A stretch of DNA of 64,000 nucleotides. It comes from Sporomusaceae bacterium. Lineage in GTDB: Bacteria > Bacillota > Negativicutes > Acidaminococcales > JAJUGR01. Position 1 is the first letter of the stretch, and every line of letters starts with the position of its first letter. The position numbers and the translations under genes are program-made. The DNA lies in contig JAJUGR010000004.1 of the NCBI GenBank assembly GCA_029265905.1, positions 95,955-159,954 on the forward strand, in the 5' to 3' direction. The notes below the pieces were generated by a model. That model saw only the letters and a program-made list of their open reading frames with translations. It was not told where the DNA came from and made no database searches. Below are positions 26,752 through 34,710 of this stretch, piece after piece.

Positions 26752-26872
26752 CTCGCTCCCCCCCATTTCGCCTGCCCTACCCTTGCCTTCATTATAAAAT
26801 CCGCCTACAATAGAATCAAATATATATATTAATATAAAAGATATAATCTTTTGCTTATACGGAGGGCGAGCG
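26752..26872. promoter_or_regulatory. Divergent control region between racemase and LysR genes
   Basis: This AT-rich 121-base region holds both promoters. TATATATATTAATATAAAAG and GATATAATC are possible -10 or operator elements, but I could not pick one promoter pair or one T-N11-A site with confidence. Confidence 0.4.
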
Positions 26873-27841
26873 ATGTTCAAGGGCAAGGAATACGTGTATG
26901 AGGTTTATAAGGAGAAAAGCTTTTCAAAAGCGGCGCAGAACCTGTACATCAGCCAGCCCGCTTTGAGCGCCGCCATCAAAAAAATCGAAAAGCGGATCGG
27001 CTGCTGCATTTTTGACCGGAGCAGCAGCCCGTTGCAATTGACGGACGGCGGCGCAGAATATGTCAAGGCGGCGGAAAAGATTATGGATATTGAGAACCGC
27101 TTTGAAAACTACCTCAGCAACTTGAACGAACTGAAGACGGGCCGCCTCTCGATTGGCGCAAGCAACGTGTTCGCCTCGTTCATCCTGCCGCCGATCATCA
27201 CGGCCTTCACCAAGAAATATCCGGCCATCAAAGTAAACCTCGTCGAAGCCAGCTCCGCTCACCTCGAAGAACAGCTGTTTTCCGGCCTGCTTGACTTTGT
27301 CATTGATAATTATCCGTTAAGCGAGGCAATCTATGAAAAGCATTTATTCTGCAGCGAGCGTCTTATCCTGGCCGTTCCGCAAAAATTCTCCGCCAACCGC
27401 CTGGCGCAGGACTATCAGTTGTCGCTCGACGATATCCGCGCCGGAAAGCATGCGCAAGAAGCGACAAAGTCCGTGCCGCTGTCCGTCTTCGCCCGCGAGC
27501 CGTTTATTTTCTTACGGGCCGGCAACGACACCCGGATGCGCGCCGATAAGATTTTTCAGGAAAACGGCCTGACGCCCAACATCATTTTAGAACTCGATCA
27601 GTTGGCTACCGCTTACAACGTAGCCTGCTACGGCATGGGGCTGGCCATTATCAGCGACACGCTGGCCCAAAAAGCAAACCTGGACGCCAACATGCTGTAT
27701 TACAAAATAGCCAGCCCCCACACGCTCCGCGACGTCTTTTTTTATAACAAGCAAAACAAATACGTTACCAGAACGATGGAGGAGTTTATTAAAATCGCCC
27801 AGGCGCGAGGCTCGGGCCCGCTTCACCACGCACAGAAATAG
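26873..27841 (+). CDS. LysR-family transcriptional regulator
   Basis: A 322-residue regulator. Residues 1-60 are the winged helix-turn-helix (SFSKAAQNLYISQPALSAAIKKIEKRIG), residues 90-300 the periplasmic-binding-like effector domain starting GRLSIGASNVFASFILPP. Start ATG has GGAGGG 6 bases upstream. It is transcribed away from the racemase gene with a 121-base shared control region, the usual LysR arrangement, so the racemase is its likely target. The ligand is unknown. Confidence 0.93.
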   Translation: MFKGKEYVYEVYKEKSFSKAAQNLYISQPALSAAIKKIEKRIGCCIFDRSSSPLQLTDGGAEYVKAAEKIMDIENRFENYLSNLNELKTGRLSIGASNVFASFILPPIITAFTKKYPAIKVNLVEASSAHLEEQLFSGLLDFVIDNYPLSEAIYEKHLFCSERLILAVPQKFSANRLAQDYQLSLDDIRAGKHAQEATKSVPLSVFAREPFIFLRAGNDTRMRADKIFQENGLTPNIILELDQLATAYNVACYGMGLAIISDTLAQKANLDANMLYYKIASPHTLRDVFFYNKQNKYVTRTMEEFIKIAQARGSGPLHHAQK

Positions 27842-28061
27842 GCCGTAGAAGAGTACTCTTCTACGGCTTACCCAACCACAATCTTTATGACTTGCGCTAA
27901 GTCACACGCTACATGGCTGTGGAACTATCTGTCACTAGCGCATTAGGCTCCTTTAGGCCTAATAAAGATATGACAGCCAGATAGTTCGCGGCAGCGGAAG
28001 TCATCCGTACGACCCCCTCGGGCTTTGATGTCCGCCGACATCTCCGAACAACTTCTTCTGT
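27842..28061 (-). ncRNA. Candidate stand-alone structured RNA, class not recognised
   Basis: No reading frame fits here, yet the minus strand has a good promoter and rich pairing. From the predicted start near 28061: GATGTC-GGCG-GACATC hairpin, enclosed by UUCGG/CCGAG; a long central hairpin GAACTATCTG.../CAGATAGTTC with a symmetric internal loop and an apical helix ATTAGGC-CTAAAGGA-GCCTAAT; a small hairpin GACTT-AGCGC-AAGTC; and a final 12-13 bp hairpin GCCGTAGAAGAG/CTCTTCTACGGC followed by CTATTTCTG that may end transcription at the LysR stop codon. About 220 bases. I could not match it to 6S, tmRNA, SRP, RNase P or a riboswitch. Confidence 0.6.
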
Positions 28062-28067
28062 AATTAC

Positions 28068-28096
28068 AATATACCATGATCGTGACCAAAACGCAA
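28068..28096 (-). promoter_or_regulatory. Promoter of the candidate structured RNA
   Basis: TTGCGT (28096-28091), a 17-base spacer and TATATT (28073-28068). There is no coding frame downstream on this strand before the LysR gene, which lies on the other strand. Confidence 0.7.
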
Positions 28097-28135
28097 GTCT
28101 TTTTTCTGATTTTTTAACGTTTTTGTTCTTGGCAT

Positions 28136-28345
28136 TTATCTTTTTGCTTTGTCTGTGTAATATTCCAGCAAAGGAAACTTTTGTTGATAAAACAGGCAGC
28201 CCTTCTTATTCAGCAATTCCGGCTCAATGGCCGGCGCCGGTCCGGACGCCGCCCCGAACACCACCACCATGCCAAACGGCGCGGCGCAATCAAGCGACTT
28301 CAAGAAGGTGCCCCTGCTTGCTATTCTCACTTTAACACGAAAACC
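28136..28345 (-). pseudogene. Remnant of a zinc-type quinone oxidoreductase gene
   Basis: The minus frame ending at 28136 encodes a stretch RGTFLKSLDCAAPFGMVVVFG, then ASGPAPAIEPELLNKKGCLF, which is the middle part of NADPH:quinone oxidoreductases (Qor type) where typical enzymes read TFxxSLDCLRPxGMMVSFGxxSGP and LxxKGSLF. The NADPH-binding N-terminal half and the C-terminal 60 or so residues are missing; the frame stops after YYTDKAKR. No start codon with a ribosome site precedes it. It is best seen as a decayed gene fragment between the RNA candidate and the DcuC gene. Confidence 0.7.
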
Positions 28346-28373
28346 CGGCGACTGGAACGCCATGAGCGCAAGA

Positions 28374-29627
28374 TTAAAACAGCAGCCACGCCATGCCGAC
28401 AATCATCGCCCCCACCATCGGCAGGCAGTTGCGCCTGGCGATTTCCATCGGATTGACGCCGGCAATCCCGGCAACGATAATGGTCGCGCCGGCAATCGGG
28501 GACATCGTCCGCCCCAGCGTGCCGCCCAGCGTTGCCATGCTGCCCATTTGCACCGCCGACAAGCCGAATTCTTCCGCATGCGGCGTAATCGCTTGATTGA
28601 AGGCAAAGGTGGCCGCATCGCCCGAACCGACGACCAGTCCCAGAACAAACGGCCCGACCGCCGCACAAAGTTTGACGATCGACGGATTGCTCAGCATCGC
28701 CGTGGTAAAAGCCTTGACCAGCCCCAGCGCCGTCATGCCGGAAACAAACACCCCGGCGGCAATGATGATGCCAAGTATTTCTCCGTACGCTTTCCCCATG
28801 CCGTCGAAAAAAGCATTGCTCAAGGTGGCGGGGTTTTTCCGCGTCACCAGCAGCGCGGCAATGGCGCCGATGACCATGGCTTGAGGAACATCCATTTTGA
28901 AGGCCGGGACAACCTTGGTGGCGCCCAGGATCAAGATCACGATCGGGAAGACCGGCATCAGAGCGTATAAAAAATTCACCTTAAAGGCTTCCTCGACTTT
29001 CAAGCCTTCGATTTCATATCCTTTATGCTCTTTTTTGTAATAGGCGATAAGCGTGATCAACAGGGTCGCGGCAATCAGCGAGGCAATATTGGCCTTATAA
29101 TGAAAGCCGATTACATCCATGACGCCGACGCCGGCGATCTTCGCCACAAACGGGTTGTGCGCAAGGCCCGGATTCAGCATGCTGCCGTATGTACCGCACT
29201 TCACTGCCGCGGCCGCCATAGCCGGGTGCACCCCCGCCGACATCATCAGCGGCACAAAAATCGCCCCGGCAGCAGCAGCCGTGCCCGCCGCACTTGGCAG
29301 GGCGACGTTGATCGCGTAGGTGGCGAACACCACCCCGGGAATCAAAAACGGGCGGACTTGGGAAAGACCGTTTGCCATCAGGTTGATCAAGTGCTTGTCA
29401 CATTCCGTATATTTCATCACCATGGCAAACCCCATTACCGAGCAAACCGCCTGAATCAGGCCGCCATTCGTCATGTCTTTTGCAAATGCATTCAGCGCCG
29501 CCATCGGCGTGCCGGCCACACAGGCCATGCTAAGGCCGGACGCTAGCAGAACAAGTCTGGCGTCATACCGTTTGAGTAAAAAATAAATAGTAATAAGGAC
29601 CATAATCGTGCCAATTGCAAGCATCAT
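28374..29627 (-). CDS. DcuC-family C4-dicarboxylate carrier
   Basis: A 417-residue membrane protein with about 12 hydrophobic segments. The second half carries IIAAGVFVSGMTALG, LVVGSGDAATFAF and GGTLGRTMSPIAGATIIVAG, which match the DcuC/DcuD family of fumarate:succinate exchangers and succinate exporters used in anaerobic growth. The first half has LPSAAGTAAAAGAIFVPLM and GSMLNPGLAHNPFVAKIA, the matching half-repeat. Start is MMLAIG at 29627 with AGAGGG 8 bases upstream. Substrate is inferred from the family; a CitA/DcuS-like kinase at the window edge also points to carboxylate use. Confidence 0.87.
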   Translation of the reverse strand: MMLAIGTIMVLITIYFLLKRYDARLVLLASGLSMACVAGTPMAALNAFAKDMTNGGLIQAVCSVMGFAMVMKYTECDKHLINLMANGLSQVRPFLIPGVVFATYAINVALPSAAGTAAAAGAIFVPLMMSAGVHPAMAAAAVKCGTYGSMLNPGLAHNPFVAKIAGVGVMDVIGFHYKANIASLIAATLLITLIAYYKKEHKGYEIEGLKVEEAFKVNFLYALMPVFPIVILILGATKVVPAFKMDVPQAMVIGAIAALLVTRKNPATLSNAFFDGMGKAYGEILGIIIAAGVFVSGMTALGLVKAFTTAMLSNPSIVKLCAAVGPFVLGLVVGSGDAATFAFNQAITPHAEEFGLSAVQMGSMATLGGTLGRTMSPIAGATIIVAGIAGVNPMEIARRNCLPMVGAMIVGMAWLLF

Positions 29628-29713
29628 AACGAAAACCCTCTCTTTGCTGAAAATTCATCGCGCCCTTCAGGCCGGCCCCCCCTTTGTTCACCCCGCCTCC
29701 CTTCTTGCCGCCT

Positions 29714-29754
29714 AAAAAAATAAAAAGAACCCATTTTCTTGCGAAAACAGGCTC
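29714..29754 (-). terminator. Terminator-like hairpin in the leader of the DcuC gene
   Basis: GAGCCTGTTTTC-GCAA-GAAAATGGGTTC pairs over 12 positions (with G-U pairs) and is followed by TTTTTATTTTTTT. It stands about 90 bases before the start codon and just after a TATAAT box near 29778-29773. No minus-strand gene lies upstream, so it acts on the dcuC transcript itself or ends a short RNA. Confidence 0.6.
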
Positions 29755-29918
29755 CTTTGCCGATGAATAGATTATACCATACTTTCAGGCAACAAGCCAG
29801 CCTGCTCGCCAGGCCGCCGCTTGACGGCCGCAAAAAACCGCCGCCGGTTGGACAAAAGTCCCTTGTCTTTGATATGATTGAAGTGTTAATGCCAGGCTTT
29901 TTTAGGATGTGATTCGAT

Positions 29919-31547
29919 ATGTATAGCCGCAAGATAAACATCGCTATCGTAAGCAAGAATACGGACCTGGAAAACCGCCTCGCTCGAGCAATTATTCCCG
30001 CCGAAGCCGACATCTCCTGTGTTACGCTTGCGTCGGCCGCGCAAATCAGCGGAACTTCGCCGGACATCCTCATCCTCGATTTTGCCGACGAAACTTTTGA
30101 CAGCGTTGCCAGGGTCGACGAATCGGTCCGCCTTGTGCTTTGCGCGGCCCCGGAGCAACTGCCGCCTGCCGCACTCAGCGATCAAGTGGAGGACATCTGG
30201 CTCAAGCCATTTAACGACACAATCATCACCTTCCAGTATCAAAAGTTGATTGACCGGCTGCTGCTTGTACGCAAGCACGAACTGAGCCAGCACTACCTTG
30301 ACACCCTGATCAACAGCGTTCCGGACCTCATCTGGTTCAAGCGCCTTGACGGCATACACCTGAAGGTTAACGACGCCTTTTGCCGAACCGTCAATAAAAC
30401 CAAACCGGACGTCGAGGGGCACGACCACTACCACATCTGGGACATTCCCAAGGAAGTGTATGAGAGCAGCGACTATGTCTGCCTGGACACCGACACGATC
30501 GTCCTTGCAACCCGCAAGCCGGGCGTATTTGATGAGACGGTCGCCGGCAAAGCAGGCATGCGCCAGCTGAAAACCTACAAATCACCGCTCTTTGATAGGC
30601 GCGGCGAGCTGATCGGCACGGTCGGCGTCGCTCAGGACGTCACGGAGCTGAAAAACACCGATGCCAAGCTGGAGCTCATTTTGCGCACGATGCCGTTCGC
30701 CGTCCTGGTCAAGGATTTAAACGAGTGCGTGATCAACGCGAATCAAAAATTCGAAGAGTTCTTCCAGGTGGACAAAGACGCTATCATTGGCAAGCGCTAC
30801 TGCCTCCAGTCAGCTACGGCCGACAGCGGCGCTACGCCGTCCAACCTGCTGCACTACAAGCACGACAAGGAAGTCCGGCTGCGGCACGACGGCGGCGAAT
30901 TGATCCTGGAAATTATCAAGGAGCCGATCCGCGATTTTTTCGATAACTTCGTCGGTATTTTGTACATCTTCCGCGACGTGACGGTTGAACGCAATTTTCA
31001 GGAGCAGCTCAAGGCCATCGCCTATACCGACCAGCTGACCGGCCTGTTTACCCGCCGCTACCTGTATGAATACATGAACAAATACATGACCGCCTCGACG
31101 GTCAACCTGCTATACATCGATCTGGACAACTTCAAACTGATCAACGATACCTTCGGGCACCATTTCGGCGATGAGATATTGAAGGAGACCGGCCTTCTCA
31201 TGCGGAAAATTTTCCCCAACGACATCTGCGTGCGCATGGGCGGCGATGAATTTCTCGTTGCCATCACCGGCAAAACCGGCGTTGCCTCGCTGAAGGAAAA
31301 AGCCGACACCTTGATCAAAACGCTCAAGGCGCGCTTCCCCCTCTTTCCTGAACCGCAACGCTTTTCCGTCAGCATCGGCATCGCCACCTTCGACGGCCAC
31401 GCCGGCATCCCGCTCGATGAGCTGCTGCGCAAGAGCGACCTGGCGCTCTACAAGGCGAAAAACAACGGCAAAAGTCAGTGCTTCGTTTATGCGCCTGCCG
31501 ACGACGGCGGCGCATCCGACCTGCGGCCGGGCAAGAATTTGCTGTAG
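29919..31547 (+). CDS. Diguanylate cyclase with receiver-like and two PAS domains
   Basis: A 542-residue cytoplasmic signalling protein. Residues 5-115 look like a receiver domain in layout (DILILDF, then WLKPF with the conserved Lys), but the acidic pocket at the N-terminus is not evident. PAS domains lie at about 125-245 and 250-360, and the GGDEF domain at about 365-530 with intact GGDEF (441-445). The residues five places before it (FPND) lack the RxxD inhibitory site, so product feedback by that site is unlikely. The start ATG follows AGGATGTGA. It is a monocistronic gene ahead of purB. Confidence 0.92.
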   Translation: MYSRKINIAIVSKNTDLENRLARAIIPAEADISCVTLASAAQISGTSPDILILDFADETFDSVARVDESVRLVLCAAPEQLPPAALSDQVEDIWLKPFNDTIITFQYQKLIDRLLLVRKHELSQHYLDTLINSVPDLIWFKRLDGIHLKVNDAFCRTVNKTKPDVEGHDHYHIWDIPKEVYESSDYVCLDTDTIVLATRKPGVFDETVAGKAGMRQLKTYKSPLFDRRGELIGTVGVAQDVTELKNTDAKLELILRTMPFAVLVKDLNECVINANQKFEEFFQVDKDAIIGKRYCLQSATADSGATPSNLLHYKHDKEVRLRHDGGELILEIIKEPIRDFFDNFVGILYIFRDVTVERNFQEQLKAIAYTDQLTGLFTRRYLYEYMNKYMTASTVNLLYIDLDNFKLINDTFGHHFGDEILKETGLLMRKIFPNDICVRMGGDEFLVAITGKTGVASLKEKADTLIKTLKARFPLFPEPQRFSVSIGIATFDGHAGIPLDELLRKSDLALYKAKNNGKSQCFVYAPADDGGASDLRPGKNLL

Positions 31548-31647
31548 AGCGTGGCGTTTCGCCCGCGTCTTGTAGTATACTAAGCATAGCTTTTTGACGA
31601 CATGTTCACCGATGTTGTTAATTTTAAAAGAATGATGAGGGATTGAC

Positions 31648-33003
31648 ATGAGCATTAAATCACTTACCGCGTTGGAAGGACGCTACGGGGCTATTACCCA
31701 GCCGCTGGGCGACTATTTTTCGGAATGGGCGCTGATCAAATACCGCATTCACGTCGAAGTGGAATGGCTCATCGCCATGGCCGGCAATCCGGCATTTGCT
31801 GAAATCCGCGCTTTTACGCCGGAAGAAATCAGCTTTCTGCGCGGCCTGGTCACGAACTTTGATGAAGCGGCCGCGTTGCGGATCAAGGAAATCGAACGCA
31901 CGACCAATCATGACGTCAAGGCGATCGAGTATTTTCTCCGCGAGACCCTAGGCGCCATGTCCCTGTCCGACGTGCTGGAATTCATCCATTTCTCCTGCAC
32001 GTCAGAAGACATCAACAACCTCTCCTATGCGCTGATGCTCAAGCACGGCATCGAGGAAGTCTGGCTCCCGGCGGCGCAAACGCTGGTGCAAACGGTTACG
32101 GCAATGGCAGAGGCGGACAAAGACGTCCCCATGCTGGCCCACACCCATGGCCAATCGGCCTCGCCCACCACGGTAGGCAAGGAACTGGCCGTGTTTTCCT
32201 ACCGCTGGAACCGCCAGCTAAAGCAACTCCGCGCGCAAGAATACCTGGGCAAATTCAACGGCGCCGTCGGCAACTTCAATGCGCACAGCATCGCCTATCC
32301 GGAAGTGGACTGGGAAGCCGTTTCCCGTTCGTTCGTTGAAGGCCTGGGCTTGACGTACAACCCGCTGACAACCCAGATCGAATCGCATGACTATGTCGCG
32401 GAAACCTTCCACGCCCTGGTGCGGTTCAACAACATCCTGCTCGACTTCGACCGCGACATGTGGCTCTATATCGCGCTCGGCTACTTCAAGCAAAAAGCGG
32501 TTGCCGGCGAGGTCGGCTCGTCAACCATGCCGCACAAGGTCAATCCGATCGACTTTGAGAACTCGGAAGCCAACCTCGGCCTCAGCAACGCCGTGCTCGA
32601 CCATCTGGCCAACAAGCTGCCGATCTCGCGCCTGCAGCGCGACCTGAGCGACTCTTCGGCCCAGCGCAACATCGGCACCGGTATCGCCCACTCGTTTTTG
32701 GCGATCACCTATACCTTGAAGGGTCTGAAGAAAACGGTCGTCAATGAAGAGGCGCTGGCCGGCGACCTGAACCACGCCTGGGAAGTCTTGTCCGAAGCGG
32801 TGCAGACCGTCATGCGCAAGCACGGCCATGCCAACTCCTACGACAAGCTCAAAGCCATCACCCGCGGCAAAGGCATCAGCGAAGAGGACATCAAAACCTT
32901 TATCGGGAGCGTTGAACTGCCGGCCGCCGACAAAGAGCGCCTGCTGGCGCTCACACCCGCACAATACGTCGGCATCGCCGCCACGTTGGTAAAACACGTA
33001 TAA
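31648..33003 (+). CDS. purB: Adenylosuccinate lyase
   Basis: PurB acts twice in purine synthesis, splitting fumarate from SAICAR and from adenylosuccinate. The 451-residue protein is of the longer E. coli type: HTHGQSASPTTVGKE near 165-179 carries the general acid/base His, SCTSEDINN near 116-124 binds substrate, and the fumarase-superfamily signature GSSTMPHKVNPIDFEN lies at 290-305. The start has GAGGG 6 bases upstream; TTGACG-18-TTAATT about 40 bases before is a possible promoter. It stands apart from other purine genes here. Confidence 0.97.
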   Translation: MSIKSLTALEGRYGAITQPLGDYFSEWALIKYRIHVEVEWLIAMAGNPAFAEIRAFTPEEISFLRGLVTNFDEAAALRIKEIERTTNHDVKAIEYFLRETLGAMSLSDVLEFIHFSCTSEDINNLSYALMLKHGIEEVWLPAAQTLVQTVTAMAEADKDVPMLAHTHGQSASPTTVGKELAVFSYRWNRQLKQLRAQEYLGKFNGAVGNFNAHSIAYPEVDWEAVSRSFVEGLGLTYNPLTTQIESHDYVAETFHALVRFNNILLDFDRDMWLYIALGYFKQKAVAGEVGSSTMPHKVNPIDFENSEANLGLSNAVLDHLANKLPISRLQRDLSDSSAQRNIGTGIAHSFLAITYTLKGLKKTVVNEEALAGDLNHAWEVLSEAVQTVMRKHGHANSYDKLKAITRGKGISEEDIKTFIGSVELPAADKERLLALTPAQYVGIAATLVKHV

Positions 33004-33020
33004 ACAAATCCAAGCGACAA

Positions 33021-33050
33021 AAAACCGGCCTTTACGGCCGGTTTTTTGTT
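33021..33050 (+). terminator. Terminator after purB
   Basis: AAAACCGGCC-TTTAC-GGCCGGTTTTTTG, a 10-bp stem with a T run. Confidence 0.93.
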
Positions 33051-33130
33051 GGGGCGAACGGGCGTCTCGCCCATTACGCGCCCCCTCGGAACATGGCTAT
33101 TCATCCGATCTGCTACTACATGCAAACTGC

Positions 33131-33165
33131 AAAAGAACCCCACCCGCAGATTAGCGGTGAGGTCC
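33131..33165 (-). terminator. Terminator of the pdxK-ECF unit
   Basis: GGACCTCACCGC...GCGGGTGGGGTTC pair with one bulge and G-U pairs, followed by TTTT on the minus strand; the T run is short. Confidence 0.6.
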
Positions 33166-33177
33166 TATCTCAAGAGT

Positions 33178-33711
33178 TTAGCGGCGGCTTCCCGCCCAGG
33201 AGAAACCGGCAACATGCTTTTTCAGTTTCGGCACGACCGGCAGCACAATCGCCGACGCCACGCCGATTTGAACGAGATTGCCCGGGATTGACGCCATCGG
33301 CGCCAGCCAGTTGCCGTAGATGATCCCTTCGGCGGCGTAGTACCCGACGACTTTGATGACGCAAGCCGCCGCCAAAGCCAGGGCGTAGGCCATGAAAGAC
33401 TGGCGCTTTTCACAAATCGCGCCGACCGTGTAGCCGATGAGCCCGACGATGAGGAGCGTAAAGGGCGCCCATAGGAACCAGCCGCCCACCACATCAAACA
33501 GGGCCATGCCAAGCCCGCCCGCCACAGCGCCCAACCAGCGCCCGTAGAGCATGGCGATAAAAAATAGCGGTACGTTGCCCAAATGAATCAGTCCGCCGTT
33601 GGCGACGATCGGAAGACGAACGTTGACGAAGACCGTGCAGGTAAACACGAGGGCAATCGCTAAGCCTGCGTAGGCTAATTGCTTTGTTTGGCTCAAAGAG
33701 CGCTGTTCCAT
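33178..33711 (-). CDS. ECF transporter S-component, probably for vitamin B6
   Basis: A small 177-residue membrane protein with about six helices. The N-terminal RSLSQTKQLAYAGLAIALVF and VRLPIVANGGLIHLGNVPLFF are typical of the substrate-binding S-components of energy-coupling factor transporters, which borrow a shared ATPase module encoded elsewhere. The start is the ATG at 33711 with AAGGTGG 8 bases upstream. It lies 48 bases downstream of pdxK on the same strand, with a PdxR-like regulator divergent from pdxK, so pyridoxine, pyridoxal or a related B6 form is the best guess for its substrate. Confidence 0.85.
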   Translation of the reverse strand: MEQRSLSQTKQLAYAGLAIALVFTCTVFVNVRLPIVANGGLIHLGNVPLFFIAMLYGRWLGAVAGGLGMALFDVVGGWFLWAPFTLLIVGLIGYTVGAICEKRQSFMAYALALAAACVIKVVGYYAAEGIIYGNWLAPMASIPGNLVQIGVASAIVLPVVPKLKKHVAGFSWAGSRR

Positions 33712-33759
33712 GCATTTTTCCACCTTTTTATGTTTTAGGATTAATCCGCCCCCGTTTGC

Positions 33760-34569
33760 CTAGATGCTGGCAAGACGATGGGCAGCGTGATACGTCGGCC
33801 CCACGTATTCATTGATCGGGAACCCGTGCGCAATGGCCTGCGTGACAAATTTTTTCGCTTGGGCGACGGCGGCCGGCACCGGCAAGCCCTGGGCCAAGCC
33901 GGACGTTATCGCCGCGGCATAGGTGCAGCCGGCGCCATGCGTGTACTCCGTATTGATTTTCGGCGTCTCAAAAACGGTGAAGTCCTTGCCGTCATACAAG
34001 ATGTCAACCGCGTTATCTGTTCCAAGCTTCGCGCCGCCCTTGATCAGGACGTACTGGGAACCAAGGGAATGAATCTTAGCCGCCGCCTCTTTCATCGCCT
34101 CGACCGACTGAATGCGGATGCCGCTCAACTGGCTGGCTTCAAACACGTTCGGGGTAATAACCGTGGCCCGCGGGGCAAGGAGCTCGCTTATGGCGATGGC
34201 CGACTCCGGATGCAGCACTTCATCGGTTCCCTTGCAGATCATCACCGGGTCGATGACGACGTTTTTCACCTTGTATTCGTCAAGCTTCCGGGCGACCAGG
34301 GAAATAATTTCAACGGTGCCCAGCATGCCGGTCTTCATCGCGTCTACGCCAATCCCACCGAGCACGGTGTTGATTTGCGCCTCCAGCGCCTCGAGCGACA
34401 GAGGGTACACGTCGTGCGCCCAATTGTTGGACGGGTTTTGGGCAACGAGCACGGTGATAGCCGTCATGCCGTATACGCCAAACTCCTGAAAAGTCTTGAT
34501 GTCAGCCTGCAAGCCAGCCCCGCCGCTGGTATCAGATCCGGCGATGGTAAGCGCTTTCGATACTTTCAT
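33760..34569 (-). CDS. pdxK: Pyridoxine/pyridoxal kinase (ThiD-type)
   Basis: A ribokinase-fold B6 vitamer kinase of 269 residues related to Bacillus subtilis PdxK, which arose from the ThiD family. Motifs: ALTIAGSDTSGGAGLQADIKTF at the N-terminus, MKTGMLGTVEII near 76-87, VIDPVMICKGTDEVL near 102-116, and the anion hole/catalytic region THGAGCTYAAAITSGLAQG near 208-226. The stretch YVGPTYHAAHRL at the C-terminus matches the B. subtilis protein. Start is the ATG at 34569 behind AGGAG. The ECF S-component gene follows it, and the regulator gene is divergent, forming a B6 salvage locus. Confidence 0.9.
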   Translation of the reverse strand: MKVSKALTIAGSDTSGGAGLQADIKTFQEFGVYGMTAITVLVAQNPSNNWAHDVYPLSLEALEAQINTVLGGIGVDAMKTGMLGTVEIISLVARKLDEYKVKNVVIDPVMICKGTDEVLHPESAIAISELLAPRATVITPNVFEASQLSGIRIQSVEAMKEAAAKIHSLGSQYVLIKGGAKLGTDNAVDILYDGKDFTVFETPKINTEYTHGAGCTYAAAITSGLAQGLPVPAAVAQAKKFVTQAIAHGFPINEYVGPTYHAAHRLASI

Positions 34570-34613
34570 GAAAAAATCACTCCTAATCAACCTCAATGGG
34601 TGCTTTTATTCGT

Positions 34614-34663
34614 ATGTTTTGCGAAACATGGTTGTATTATAAGCCAGTTCTGGTATCATTGAA
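34614..34663 (-). promoter_or_regulatory. pdxK promoter with inverted-repeat operator at the start site
   Basis: TTCAAT (34663-34658), 16 bases, TATAAT (34641-34636). An inverted repeat ATGTTT-TGCG-AAACAT at 34614-34629 covers the predicted transcription start. A second short palindrome, CCAGTTCTGG (34644-34653), lies between the -35 and -10 boxes. These are fair targets for the divergent MocR-type regulator. Confidence 0.6.
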
Positions 34664-34710
34664 ATATACAGAAACACATTTTTAAACAGGGACAGATTAG
34701 GAGCGCTGCT

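Noticed and set aside
27842-27867. GCCGTAGAAGAG/CTCTTCTACGGC hairpin as terminator of the LysR gene
   Set aside because: On the plus strand it is followed by TTACCCAACC, not a T run; it fits better as the end of the minus-strand RNA.
27842-28061. Lysine riboswitch, T-box or 6S RNA for the structured region
   Set aside because: The conserved core sequences of these classes were not found, and there is no downstream gene to control; 6S cannot be fully excluded without a covariance search.
28227-28970. 247-codon plus-strand ORF
   Set aside because: Antisense to the DcuC-type gene, His/Arg/Gln-rich and without motifs.
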